A DNA stretch of 5,711 bases from Gammaproteobacteria bacterium (GTDB taxonomy: Bacteria; Pseudomonadota; Gammaproteobacteria; SZUA-229). Of this stretch, positions 1 through 5,711 are shown in pieces. Position numbers and translations under genes: made by a program. The notes under the pieces were generated by a model, which was not told the origin of the DNA, made no database searches, and saw only the letters and a program-made list of their open reading frames with translations. The first letter of the stretch is position 1; each line of letters opens with the position of its first letter. Where the stretch lies: contig JAOUQA010000150.1 of assembly GCA_029879605.1 (NCBI GenBank), positions 1-5,711 on the forward strand. Reading direction: 5' to 3'.

Positions 1-57
1 TATTTTATAGAGTTAATAATATAAAAAATCATATTTGTTGAATAATATTGCTGCGAT

Positions 58-261
58 TTAATTAAACGCCTGGCCGGGCTTTACTCCAATGGCTTTTAAT
101 ATATTGACCAGTGGACAGAATCCCGTAAATGCTGATTGCAGGATGTTGATACCGACAAAACCTGTAAACCATAACCAGTTAACGGAATGCAACTGGGAGA
201 GAGCAACACTTAAAATAATCATCAGGCCAGCGAAAGCCATTACTACACGATCAATTGTCAT
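58..261 (-). CDS. DUF2892 (YgaP-type) small inner-membrane protein
   Basis: This encodes a 67-residue protein that is almost entirely two hydrophobic helices, about residues 6-24 and 29-47. A conserved-looking QSAFTGFCP segment (Cys49-Pro50) follows the second helix, ahead of a short basic tail. This is the pattern of the DUF2892 family, the membrane domain that in E. coli YgaP is fused to a rhodanese domain; here there is no rhodanese part, so it is a stand-alone membrane module. The role of the family is not settled, and a link to sulfur-compound handling is only by analogy with YgaP. I chose the ATG at 259-261, giving MTIDR, because a GGTAGGT ribosome site lies six bases upstream and MTIDR is a usual family start. 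An in-frame ATG at 274-276 would add five residues but has no Shine-Dalgarno and sits only about 11 bases from the predicted transcript start. It is divergent from pncC. Confidence 0.85.
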   Translation of the reverse strand: MTIDRVVMAFAGLMIILSVALSQLHSVNWLWFTGFVGINILQSAFTGFCPLVNILKAIGVKPGQAFN

Positions 262-266
262 ACTAT

Positions 267-273
267 ACCTACC
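267..273 (-). promoter_or_regulatory. Ribosome binding site that decides the DUF2892 start
   Basis: On the minus strand GGTAGGT stands six bases before the ATG at 259-261. The upstream in-frame ATG (274-276) is preceded only by AT-rich sequence, so this site supports the shorter 67-residue product. Confidence 0.5.
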
Positions 274-293
274 CATAAATTAAATATTAGCAG

Positions 294-322
294 ATTCTAA
301 TATAAAAGGATCAAGATTTCAA
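294..322 (-). promoter_or_regulatory. Sigma70-like promoter for the DUF2892 gene
   Basis: Read on the minus strand, a -35 box TTGAAA (317-322, five of six matches to consensus) is followed after a 17-base spacer by a -10 box TAGAAT (294-299, five of six). Transcription would start near 287, giving a leader of about 26 bases to the chosen ATG at 261. The fit of both boxes, the spacer and the leader makes this the best promoter in the window; it remains a prediction. Confidence 0.6.
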
Positions 323-382
323 TTCTTGTGTATCTGGCGTCCCGTGGTATCGTTAAGTTATTGATAAAATGGAATCTTTACC

Positions 383-880
383 ATGATAGATGATGAAACA
401 TTACATGCTTTGGCTCAAAAGCTCGGCAAACAGCTAGTGGATAAAAAAATGCTCATGGCGGCAGCTGAATCCTGTACTGGTGGCTGGCTGGCCAAGTGCA
501 TTACTGATCTTGATGGTAGTTCCAGCTGGTTTGAATGCTCGCTGGTTGTTTATCATAACGAGGTGAAGCAGGGTATTCTCGGGGTTAGTGCTAAGGCACT
601 AAAAGATTATGGTGCAGTTAGCCAGCCTGTGGTCAAGGAAATGGTGCTTGGTTTACTGGATCGATGTAATTCGGCAATTGGCGTTTCAATAAGTGGTATT
701 GCAGGTCCTACAGGTGGTACTGAGAATAAACCGGTTGGCACAGTCTGGATAGCCTGGGCTCGACCCGGTCGGGTAATAGAAGCTGTGAAGTTTCAGTTTA
801 GTGGTGACAGGGAAGCGGTGCGTCGTCAAGCTGTTTATGAAGCATTAAATGGCTTGTTAAGAATTCTTGATAATGGCTAA
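383..880 (+). CDS. pncC: Nicotinamide-nucleotide amidohydrolase (CinA C-terminal domain protein)
   Basis: PncC converts nicotinamide mononucleotide (NMN) to nicotinic acid mononucleotide and ammonia in the cytoplasm, recycling NMN such as that released by NAD-dependent DNA ligase. The 165 residues match the stand-alone CinA C-terminal domain, the usual length for PncC rather than the roughly 400-residue full CinA. Visible motifs are AAESCTGG (residues 27-34, proposed nucleophile Ser30), YHNEVK (57-62, with Lys62 placed as the partner of the Ser/Lys catalytic pair), SGIAGPTGG (104-112), KPVGTV (116-121) and FSGDREAVR (139-147). All expected blocks are present, so it looks active. The start at 383 has a modest GGAA ribosome site eight bases upstream. 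I see no convincing promoter of its own in the 100-base divergent spacer. Its 3' end overlaps thpR, implying cotranscription. The older annotation 'competence/damage-inducible protein CinA' would be misleading for this short form. Confidence 0.93.
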   Translation: MIDDETLHALAQKLGKQLVDKKMLMAAAESCTGGWLAKCITDLDGSSSWFECSLVVYHNEVKQGILGVSAKALKDYGAVSQPVVKEMVLGLLDRCNSAIGVSISGIAGPTGGTENKPVGTVWIAWARPGRVIEAVKFQFSGDREAVRRQAVYEALNGLLRILDNG

Positions 881-1412
881 ACAAAAAACCAGGCGTGTAT
901 TTTTTGCGCTCTGGCCTGATGAAACTGTTCGTCAGCAAATTATGACAGTCTTTCAACAATCTCCTCAGGCGCAATTACCAGAGCGTTTTATGCGGCCTGA
1001 AAATTTACATTTAACGTTACATTTTATGGGTAATGTTCCTGAACAAAAACTGGATTGCTATGACCATGCTGCTCAGCAGGTACATGTACCACCATTTAAA
1101 ATCAACCTGGATCAATACAGTTACTTTTCACAGGCAAAAGTTTTTACAATGTCGTGTAGTACTATACCGGATGCATTATTAAAACTATATACCAGCCTGG
1201 CAGAAGGCTTAACCTGTTGCGGATATCAACAGGAAACAAGACTATATATGCCACACGTTAGCCTGATGAGAAAATTAAGTGAGCCTGGTGTAATAAATTT
1301 TTTTGAACACATTAACTGGTCTGTTAATAATTTTGTGCTTGTTGAATCAGTCTCAGTAAATGGAGGCGTTTTATACCAGGTTATTCGACGGTATCAATTG
1401 AAAATTATCTGA
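873..1412 (+). CDS. thpR: RNA 2',3'-cyclic phosphodiesterase (LigT family)
   Basis: ThpR belongs to the 2H phosphoesterase superfamily. It opens 2',3'-cyclic phosphate ends of RNA and was first known as a 2'-5' RNA ligase (LigT). The 179-residue protein has the family length and both catalytic H-x-T/S motifs: HLTL at residues 46-49 (His46, Thr48) and HVSL at 128-131 (His128, Ser130). The N-terminal RRVFFALWP strand and the LHFMGNV stretch just after the first motif are also typical. I chose the ATG at 873-875, which overlaps the pncC stop (the eight bases 873-880). A TTG two codons earlier (867) is possible but adds nothing recognisable. The ribosome site is weak (a purine-rich TAAGA about 11 bases upstream), so translation is probably coupled to pncC. 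No strong intrinsic terminator is visible after the stop. Confidence 0.92.
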   Translation: MAKQKTRRVFFALWPDETVRQQIMTVFQQSPQAQLPERFMRPENLHLTLHFMGNVPEQKLDCYDHAAQQVHVPPFKINLDQYSYFSQAKVFTMSCSTIPDALLKLYTSLAEGLTCCGYQQETRLYMPHVSLMRKLSEPGVINFFEHINWSVNNFVLVESVSVNGGVLYQVIRRYQLKII

Positions 1413-1586
1413 ATGCACTTTCAATAATATAAGTGAGTCGTTGGCTGGTCATCAAGCCTGGTTTCAATGCATTCACTATATAGCTATAAGTATTTTATCT
1501 GGCATAAGCCTATGTTGTTTATGTATTGATCATTAAAGATTGCCTGTAAAATTAATGGTTTATATTCATGGATATTTAATAATTTT

Positions 1587-1614
1587 CCACCATACTTAAT
1601 AAGTGAAATGGTGG
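1587..1614. repeat. Strong bulged hairpin in the intergenic region
   Basis: CCACCAT (1587-1593) pairs with ATGGTGG (1608-1614), and inside it ACTT (1594-1597) pairs with AAGT (1601-1604) around an AAT loop, leaving GAA (1605-1607) bulged on one side. That gives 11 base pairs in total. Neither strand has a T run after the stem, so it does not look like an intrinsic terminator. It could be an RNA structure in a leader or small RNA, or a DNA inverted repeat. Confidence 0.6.
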
Positions 1615-1651
1615 TGAGTTTACAGCGCATTTTACTAACTATGGTCTAAAC

Positions 1652-1667
1652 TAACCCATATGGGTTA
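1652..1667. promoter_or_regulatory. Perfect 16-bp palindrome, candidate operator
   Basis: TAACCCATATGGGTTA is a gap-free perfect palindrome (8 bases each side). It ends three bases before the -35 box of the promoter candidate at 1671-1699, so its centre would lie about 46 bases upstream of the predicted transcript start. That size and place suit a dimeric transcription factor, activator or repressor. I cannot assign a known regulator from the half-site TAACCCAT. Confidence 0.45.
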
Positions 1668-1670
1668 AAT

Positions 1671-1699
1671 TTGATGTGCTGGTGACAGGCTGTTATATA
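1671..1699 (+). promoter_or_regulatory. Candidate promoter for the three-gene envelope operon
   Basis: A -35 box TTGATG (1671-1676, four of six) is followed by a 17-base spacer and a -10 box TATATA (1694-1699, four of six) that carries the TGn extension (1691-1693). Transcription would start near 1706, leaving a leader of about 140 bases. Box quality is moderate; the adjoining palindrome raises the likelihood. Confidence 0.35.
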
Positions 1700-1758
1700 T
1701 GGCCAGGCAATTTACGACATGATTTCAAACATGTGATTCTGTGATTGCCCTCTACTAC

Positions 1759-1787
1759 TTAATTGATAAAAGAACTTAGACTATAAG
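1759..1787 (+). promoter_or_regulatory. Alternative weak promoter closer to the operon
   Basis: A -10 box TATAAG (1782-1787, five of six) lies 17 bases after a poor -35 TTAATT (1759-1764, three of six). It would give a leader of about 55 bases before the ATG at 1849. It competes with the 1671-1699 candidate; either or both could be used. Confidence 0.25.
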
Positions 1788-1848
1788 GGCTAATAGTAAT
1801 ATTGGCGTTATTTTGTGTGTTTTTTAATTATTACTTTAAGTATTTGAT

Positions 1849-2376
1849 ATGAAACAGAATTTATTTATTTCGGCATTGATTATATGCCTGTCAACATTCG
1901 CAGGCAAGTCAATAGCCCAGGAAGTTTCCAAGGCCCAGATAAAAGGTCTTGATGAGCAGGTTCAGGAAATTAAAAAAGACGTACTAGGTATCTCGGCTGA
2001 ACTCGCTCTACTGGAAGAAAAACTACTCTACCCGTCAAATACTCAGGTTTCTATATTTGTTTCTTTTGCCGATAAAGACGGTTTTCGTCTGGACGCAATG
2101 GACATTAAGCTTGATGGAAAAGAAGTTGTGCATCATTTATATACAGCCAAGGAACTGGATGCGCTGCGTAATGGAGGCGTACAGAAAATTTATACCGGCA
2201 ATATTCGTACAGGTGAACATCAGTTAGAGGTTATATTTTTAGGTAAGTCAGCACTGGGTGGTTCATACAAGGAAAAAGCTACTCATACAATTACTAAAGG
2301 GGTAAAACCCAAGCTTGTTGAAGTCAAGGTCGCAGGCTCAGCTCTGGGTGATGCAATTGAGTTTAAAGAGTGGTAA
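1849..2376 (+). CDS. Exported coiled-coil/beta-domain protein, first gene of TPR operon
   Basis: This is a 175-residue protein of unknown function. Residues 1-23 form a signal peptide: a Lys near the start, a hydrophobic run, and a probable signal peptidase I site after SIA at Ala23. There is no lipobox, so the product should be soluble in the periplasm. Residues about 28-60 look like a short charged coiled coil, and from about 62 onward there are alternating beta-like stretches (NTQVSIFVSF, MDIKLDGKEV, HQLEVIFLG, KLVEVKVAG) suggesting one beta-sandwich domain. I recognise the sequence style, notably NTQVSIFVS and LRNGGVQKIYTGNIRTGEHQL, as a conserved proteobacterial type that travels with TPR proteins, but no named function is certain. 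The stop is three bases before the next ATG, so the two are cotranscribed. The ribosome site is poor (TTAAG about nine bases before ATG). Confidence 0.8.
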   Translation: MKQNLFISALIICLSTFAGKSIAQEVSKAQIKGLDEQVQEIKKDVLGISAELALLEEKLLYPSNTQVSIFVSFADKDGFRLDAMDIKLDGKEVVHHLYTAKELDALRNGGVQKIYTGNIRTGEHQLEVIFLGKSALGGSYKEKATHTITKGVKPKLVEVKVAGSALGDAIEFKEW

Positions 2377-2379
2377 TCA

Positions 2380-4416
2380 ATGAAACCTGTAAGGCTTCTT
2401 TTATTCAGTTGTATTAGTCTTGGAATACTTTGTTTCCAGACGGTCGATGCTAAACCATCGACCGATCTATTTTTTGGGGAAGCAATTTTTTATGCCCATA
2501 AGGGTGAGTATTTTGATGCTATTTCACGCCTGGATGCAGAACTCGGTCAATATCATGGGCTTGATGAGCCAGGTCTGGATTCACTGCATCAGTTTATTGA
2601 TAGTGCTCAATTCTCAGTTGGTGATTTTGAACTTTATTATCGAATGCATCAACGTGCTGGCCGGGCAATTAAATCAGTTATAGAAGGTAATGTTGATCCT
2701 GTTGTTCGTAACGAGGCAATTTATCGACTTGCAAAAATTCTTTTACAAAAGAATCAGCCAGTTAATGCTCTTCACGCGATAGAAAGAATTGAAGGTGCAA
2801 TACCTGATGAAATTCGTGATGACATTGAATATGTTAAAGCTGTAATTTTTATGGTCAATGGACGACCAACGGATGCTATTGAGATTTTATCTGGCTTGCA
2901 GGGTAGTAATACGCATGGTGGATTTGCTGCATACAACCTTGGTATTGCATTACTCCAGCTGGGTGAGGATGCAAATGGCATACTGCAACTAGATAAAGCA
3001 GGAACGACCAGTGGCAGTGATGAAGGTACACGTTCCATCAGGGATAAAGCCAATCTTGCCCTTGGCTATAAATTACTCGAAACAGGCGAGCCAGAACTGG
3101 CTAAAAAGTACCTTGATCGTGTTCAGCTTAATGGTGCTTTTTCTAATCGTGCATTGCTTGGTTCCGGCTGGGCAGATATTGCACTCAAACGTTATGATCG
3201 GGCCCTGGTTCCCTGGACAATACTAGCCAAACGAAATGTAACTGATAGAGCCGTTCAGGAAGTGCTGCTTGGTGTTCCATTTGCATACGGTAAACTGGGG
3301 CTTCATGGTAAATCAGCTGTTCTATATGGACGCGCACTTGAGTCATTCAATACTGAACTAAGTAAACTCGATGCTTCAATAAAAAGCATTCAGGATGGAA
3401 AATTTCTTGAAGCATTGGCACGTGAAGAACTAAAGCAAGATAAAAACTGGGTTATAAAATTACGTGATCTGCCAGAAGCGCCTGAAACTCATTATCTAAT
3501 GCATTTAATGGCTTCGCATGATTTTCAGGAATCATTACAGAATTATTTTGATCTGGAAGAAATGCGTAAACGATTATTAAAATGGGAAGTTGATATTGCC
3601 TCATATCAGGAGCTAGTAAACATACGCCGTGAATATTATAAGCCTTTACTGCCGGTCATAGAAAAAAAATTCCAGTTACTGGATTCACGTATGCGTCTTC
3701 GCATTGAACAAAGAGATAGTCTTGAAAATAAATTGCAGTCAATGTTGATTGCGCCAAGACCTGAATTTCTTGCCACAGTAGCCGAGCGCGTTGATGGTTA
3801 TAGAGTTGAAAGACTTGAACGAAAGGTTAAACATTTACCATTAACTAATCAGTCAAGACAACAGGTTGAGAGACTCAGGGGCGTGCTTAAGTGGAATATA
3901 TTAACGGAATTTCATGATCGGCTTACCCAGGCATTCAAAAGATTACGCGAACTTGATGGCGTAGTTGCAGATTTGAAAGAAACCTATCGATCTTTTGTAC
4001 GTACACGTCAAGCAGCAACCCAGAGTTATGAGGGTTACGATGCTCCACTTAATACGCTCAAGTTTAAGGTGCAGGATAGTATGGAGCGTATTAAGTCTGC
4101 CATGTTAAGGCAGGGGCACATGTTAGAAACCATGGCTGTCAATGAACTCGATAAACGACGTAAGAGAATTGAAGGTGACCAGATAAAAGCCAGGTTTGCA
4201 CTGGCTGAAAGTTATGACCGTGCACAAAAAGCCCAGGAAGATGCAAAATTTAAAAAAGCGGCTGAAGAAAGGGCGAACCAGGCCAGAGTGCTGGCTGAAG
4301 AAATGGAGAAGAAAAGCGCTGAAGCAGCCAAAGTTGAAGCAGAAACTAAAGCGAAAAGTGAACCCAATAAAGAATCTAATGCCGTAGAACAACCCAGGGA
4401 AGAGATTAAGAAATGA
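2380..4416 (+). CDS. Periplasmic TPR protein with helical C-terminal half
   Basis: This is a 678-residue exported protein. Residues 1-24 are a signal peptide with probable cleavage after VDA (Ala24). Cys18 lies within the hydrophobic core but is not followed by a lipoprotein-like mature end. Residues about 30-100 carry two degenerate helical pairs (GEYFDAISRL, GDFELYYRMH). Six TPR-like units then begin near residues 111, 147, 181, 221, 255 and 291, spaced 34-40 apart. Residues about 325-600 are rich in Leu, Arg and Glu with few Pro/Gly and look like long helices or coiled coil. From about 606 the tail is Ala/Lys/Glu-rich and probably extended or disordered. TPRs bind partner proteins, so a scaffold role in an envelope complex is inferred. 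A GAG-type ribosome site lies nine bases before the ATG, and the stop overlaps the next start (ATGA). It may correspond to the AgmU/GltD-type partner of an AglT/GltE-like lipoprotein, which is unproven. Confidence 0.85.
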   Translation: MKPVRLLLFSCISLGILCFQTVDAKPSTDLFFGEAIFYAHKGEYFDAISRLDAELGQYHGLDEPGLDSLHQFIDSAQFSVGDFELYYRMHQRAGRAIKSVIEGNVDPVVRNEAIYRLAKILLQKNQPVNALHAIERIEGAIPDEIRDDIEYVKAVIFMVNGRPTDAIEILSGLQGSNTHGGFAAYNLGIALLQLGEDANGILQLDKAGTTSGSDEGTRSIRDKANLALGYKLLETGEPELAKKYLDRVQLNGAFSNRALLGSGWADIALKRYDRALVPWTILAKRNVTDRAVQEVLLGVPFAYGKLGLHGKSAVLYGRALESFNTELSKLDASIKSIQDGKFLEALAREELKQDKNWVIKLRDLPEAPETHYLMHLMASHDFQESLQNYFDLEEMRKRLLKWEVDIASYQELVNIRREYYKPLLPVIEKKFQLLDSRMRLRIEQRDSLENKLQSMLIAPRPEFLATVAERVDGYRVERLERKVKHLPLTNQSRQQVERLRGVLKWNILTEFHDRLTQAFKRLRELDGVVADLKETYRSFVRTRQAATQSYEGYDAPLNTLKFKVQDSMERIKSAMLRQGHMLETMAVNELDKRRKRIEGDQIKARFALAESYDRAQKAQEDAKFKKAAEERANQARVLAEEMEKKSAEAAKVEAETKAKSEPNKESNAVEQPREEIKK

Positions 4417-5711
4417 TACGGTCTTACTTATCTATTTTTGCTTCCCTGGTATTAGTTACTTCGTGCGCGACTATTGATGAAAGTGGTACGCTGGCGCAAC
4501 TGCGTATGGTTGATCTTAAACTTGAGGATGAAGTCATCGAAGGTGGCTTAGAAAAGGCAATGGAGAGCTATCAGAAGTTTCTCGAAGAAACACCTGAATC
4601 TGCCATGACACCAGAAGCTATTCGTCGACTGGCAGATTTAAAAATTGAGCGCCAGAATGCTATACAGGACTCAGCTCTTGATAAAGAAATTAGTAAACCA
4701 TCAAGCAAAAAATCTATAGAAAAATCCAGTTCAGATAAATCAGCAGCAATTGCAACCAAAAAAACTGGAGACGATAAATCTTCATCTACCAAAGTAGATG
4801 GTGAATCTGATGACGATTTTGAAAAACGTGCCACACAGTCAGATAAAATCGAAGCACAAAAGCAGGATAAGATAAAGCTGGCAGATGGTACAGATGCTGA
4901 TATGAATAATGTTGGTGCCCAGGAAGCAATAGCACTTTATAAGCAGTTGCTTGAAAGATTCCCGCTCTATGAACGTAATGACCAGGTTTTATACCAGATG
5001 TCACGAGCATACGAAGAAATGGCAGATGTTGAAGCTGCCATGGTTGTGATGAATCGTATTGTTAAAGAGTATCCTAACTCTCGATACATGGATGAAGTAC
5101 AGTTCCGTCGTGCAGAATATTTCTTTACGCGTAAGAAATTTCTGGATTCAGAAGATGCCTACAAGGCTATTGTAAATATCGGAAGTAATTCGTTTTATTA
5201 TGATCTTGCCTTATACAAGCTGGGCTGGACTTTTTATAAACAGGAATTATATGAAGAAGCTCTGATGTTCTTCATGTCTTTGCTGGATCATAAAATTTCC
5301 ATTGGTTATGACTTTAATCAAACTGAGGACAAAATTGCTAAAAAGCGTGTTGATGACACCTATCGTGTCATTAGTTTGAGCTTTTCAAATCTTGAAGGTG
5401 CCAAGTCAATTATTGATCATTTTGATAAGGTAGGAAGAAAACCATACGAAGTTGGCGTTTACAAAAACCTCGCGGAACATTATTTTATTAAACGTCGTTA
5501 CGGCGATGCTGCTGAAACATACAATGCATTCGTAGAACGCAATCCATTACATCGAGTTTCCCCACAGTTTCATATGCGTGTAATTGATATCTATAAAGTG
5601 GGTCGATTTCCAAAGCTGGTCGTAGAGGCCAAGCGTAATTTCGCCAGTGCCTATGGTTTGAAGTCTGAATACTGGAAACATTTTGATGTTAATGCTTATC
5701 CCGAAGCTATT
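4413..5711 (+). CDS. TPR outer-membrane lipoprotein (partial, runs off window)
   Basis: The frame is open from the ATG at 4413 to the window edge: 433 codons and no stop, so the C-terminus is missing. Residues 1-18 are a lipoprotein signal ending in the lipobox VTSC, with Cys18 to be acylated. The +2 residue is Ala rather than Asp, which predicts Lol transport to the outer membrane. A first helical repeat covers about 45-85. A hydrophilic linker follows (about 89-165; S and K make up 21 of the 42 residues 89-130). TPR-like units then resume: QEAIALYKQLLERFP (170-184), a unit near 190-221 ending KEYPNS, then FRRAEYFFTRKKFLDSEDAY, a LGWTFYKQELYEEAL unit (270-284) and further helices to 433. The repeats resemble those of BamD/CpoB-like proteins and AglT (GltE). 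The start overlaps the upstream stop as ATGA, and an AAGAG ribosome site lies eight bases upstream, so expression is coupled to the TPR protein. Confidence 0.85.
   Translation, partial: MIRSYLSIFASLVLVTSCATIDESGTLAQLRMVDLKLEDEVIEGGLEKAMESYQKFLEETPESAMTPEAIRRLADLKIERQNAIQDSALDKEISKPSSKKSIEKSSSDKSAAIATKKTGDDKSSSTKVDGESDDDFEKRATQSDKIEAQKQDKIKLADGTDADMNNVGAQEAIALYKQLLERFPLYERNDQVLYQMSRAYEEMADVEAAMVVMNRIVKEYPNSRYMDEVQFRRAEYFFTRKKFLDSEDAYKAIVNIGSNSFYYDLALYKLGWTFYKQELYEEALMFFMSLLDHKISIGYDFNQTEDKIAKKRVDDTYRVISLSFSNLEGAKSIIDHFDKVGRKPYEVGVYKNLAEHYFIKRRYGDAAETYNAFVERNPLHRVSPQFHMRVIDIYKVGRFPKLVVEAKRNFASAYGLKSEYWKHFDVNAYPEAI

Larger units (their letters stand above)
1413..1848. other. 436-base intergenic region with control elements, no convincing gene
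   Basis: No open frame with a ribosome site and recognisable product was found; the best short frame (1467-1529, 20 residues) has no Shine-Dalgarno and no family look. The stretch holds an 8-bp inverted repeat right after thpR (1410-1417 with 1468-1475), a bulged hairpin (1587-1614), a 16-bp palindrome (1652-1667) and two promoter candidates (1671-1699 and 1759-1787). It is long compared with the overlapping or 3-base junctions elsewhere, which suggests regulation or an untranslated RNA rather than spacer DNA. No tRNA or known riboswitch fold was recognised. Confidence 0.7.

Noticed and set aside
23..48. Possible intrinsic terminator for the minus-strand DUF2892 gene (ATATT/AATAT stem, then six Ts on the minus strand)
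   Set aside because: The stem is only five A-T pairs with an eight-base loop, too weak to call in such AT-rich DNA.
326..353. Promoter for pncC (TTGTGT, 16 bases, TATCGT)
   Set aside because: Only three and four matches to the consensus boxes; too weak to annotate, although some promoter must lie in or before this region.
1443..1465. Possible terminator after thpR (GGCT/AGCC)
   Set aside because: Only four pairs with an eight-base loop, and the following TGGTTT is not a real T run.
1467..1529. Short 20-residue open frame in the intergenic region
   Set aside because: No ribosome site, no recognisable family, and the length is expected by chance.
1717..1734. ACATG/CATGT inverted repeat
   Set aside because: Five pairs with an eight-base loop, expected by chance in this length of AT-rich DNA.
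2772..3053. Minus-strand open frame within the TPR gene
   Set aside because: It lies fully opposite a well-supported TPR coding frame and has low-quality composition.
4123..4392. Minus-strand open frame rich in Phe opposite the 3' end of the TPR gene
   Set aside because: It is the mirror of the Lys/Glu-rich tail (AAA and GAA codons read as TTT and TTC) with no ribosome site or family resemblance.

Overview
The window looks like chromosomal DNA of a moderately AT-rich proteobacterium, most likely a gammaproteobacterium. This rests on the protein families and their wording (YgaP-type membrane protein, PncC, ThpR, and secreted TPR proteins resembling gammaproteobacterial ones). No RNA gene, insertion sequence, prophage gene or CRISPR array is visible, and I cannot name a genus.

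Left part (1-1412): a small two-helix DUF2892/YgaP-type membrane protein is read leftward from a good sigma70-like promoter (294-322). Facing away from it is an overlapping pair: pncC (NMN deamidase, the stand-alone CinA C-terminal domain) and thpR (RNA 2',3'-cyclic phosphodiesterase, formerly LigT). This order recalls the cinA-ligT-recA operon of Deinococcus, but no recA follows here.

Middle (1413-1848): about 436 bases without a convincing gene. It is not featureless: it holds a strong bulged hairpin (1587-1614), a perfect 16-bp palindrome (1652-1667) and, just after it, a plausible promoter with an extended -10 (1671-1699). A second weak promoter candidate lies closer to the next gene. I read this as the control region of the operon to the right.

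Right part (1849-5711): a tightly packed operon of three exported proteins, the last running off the window. They are a 175-residue periplasmic protein (signal peptide, short coiled coil, beta-rich domain), a 678-residue periplasmic TPR protein with long helical coils and a charged tail, and a TPR lipoprotein predicted to sit in the outer membrane. The genes are 3 bases apart and then overlap as ATGA, so they probably make one envelope complex. The function is not established from sequence. My best hypothesis is the periplasmic/outer-membrane part of a TolQR/ExbBD-energised machine related to the Myxococcus Glt/Agl (AgmU-AglT) core, which the genes just past position 5711 should confirm or refute.
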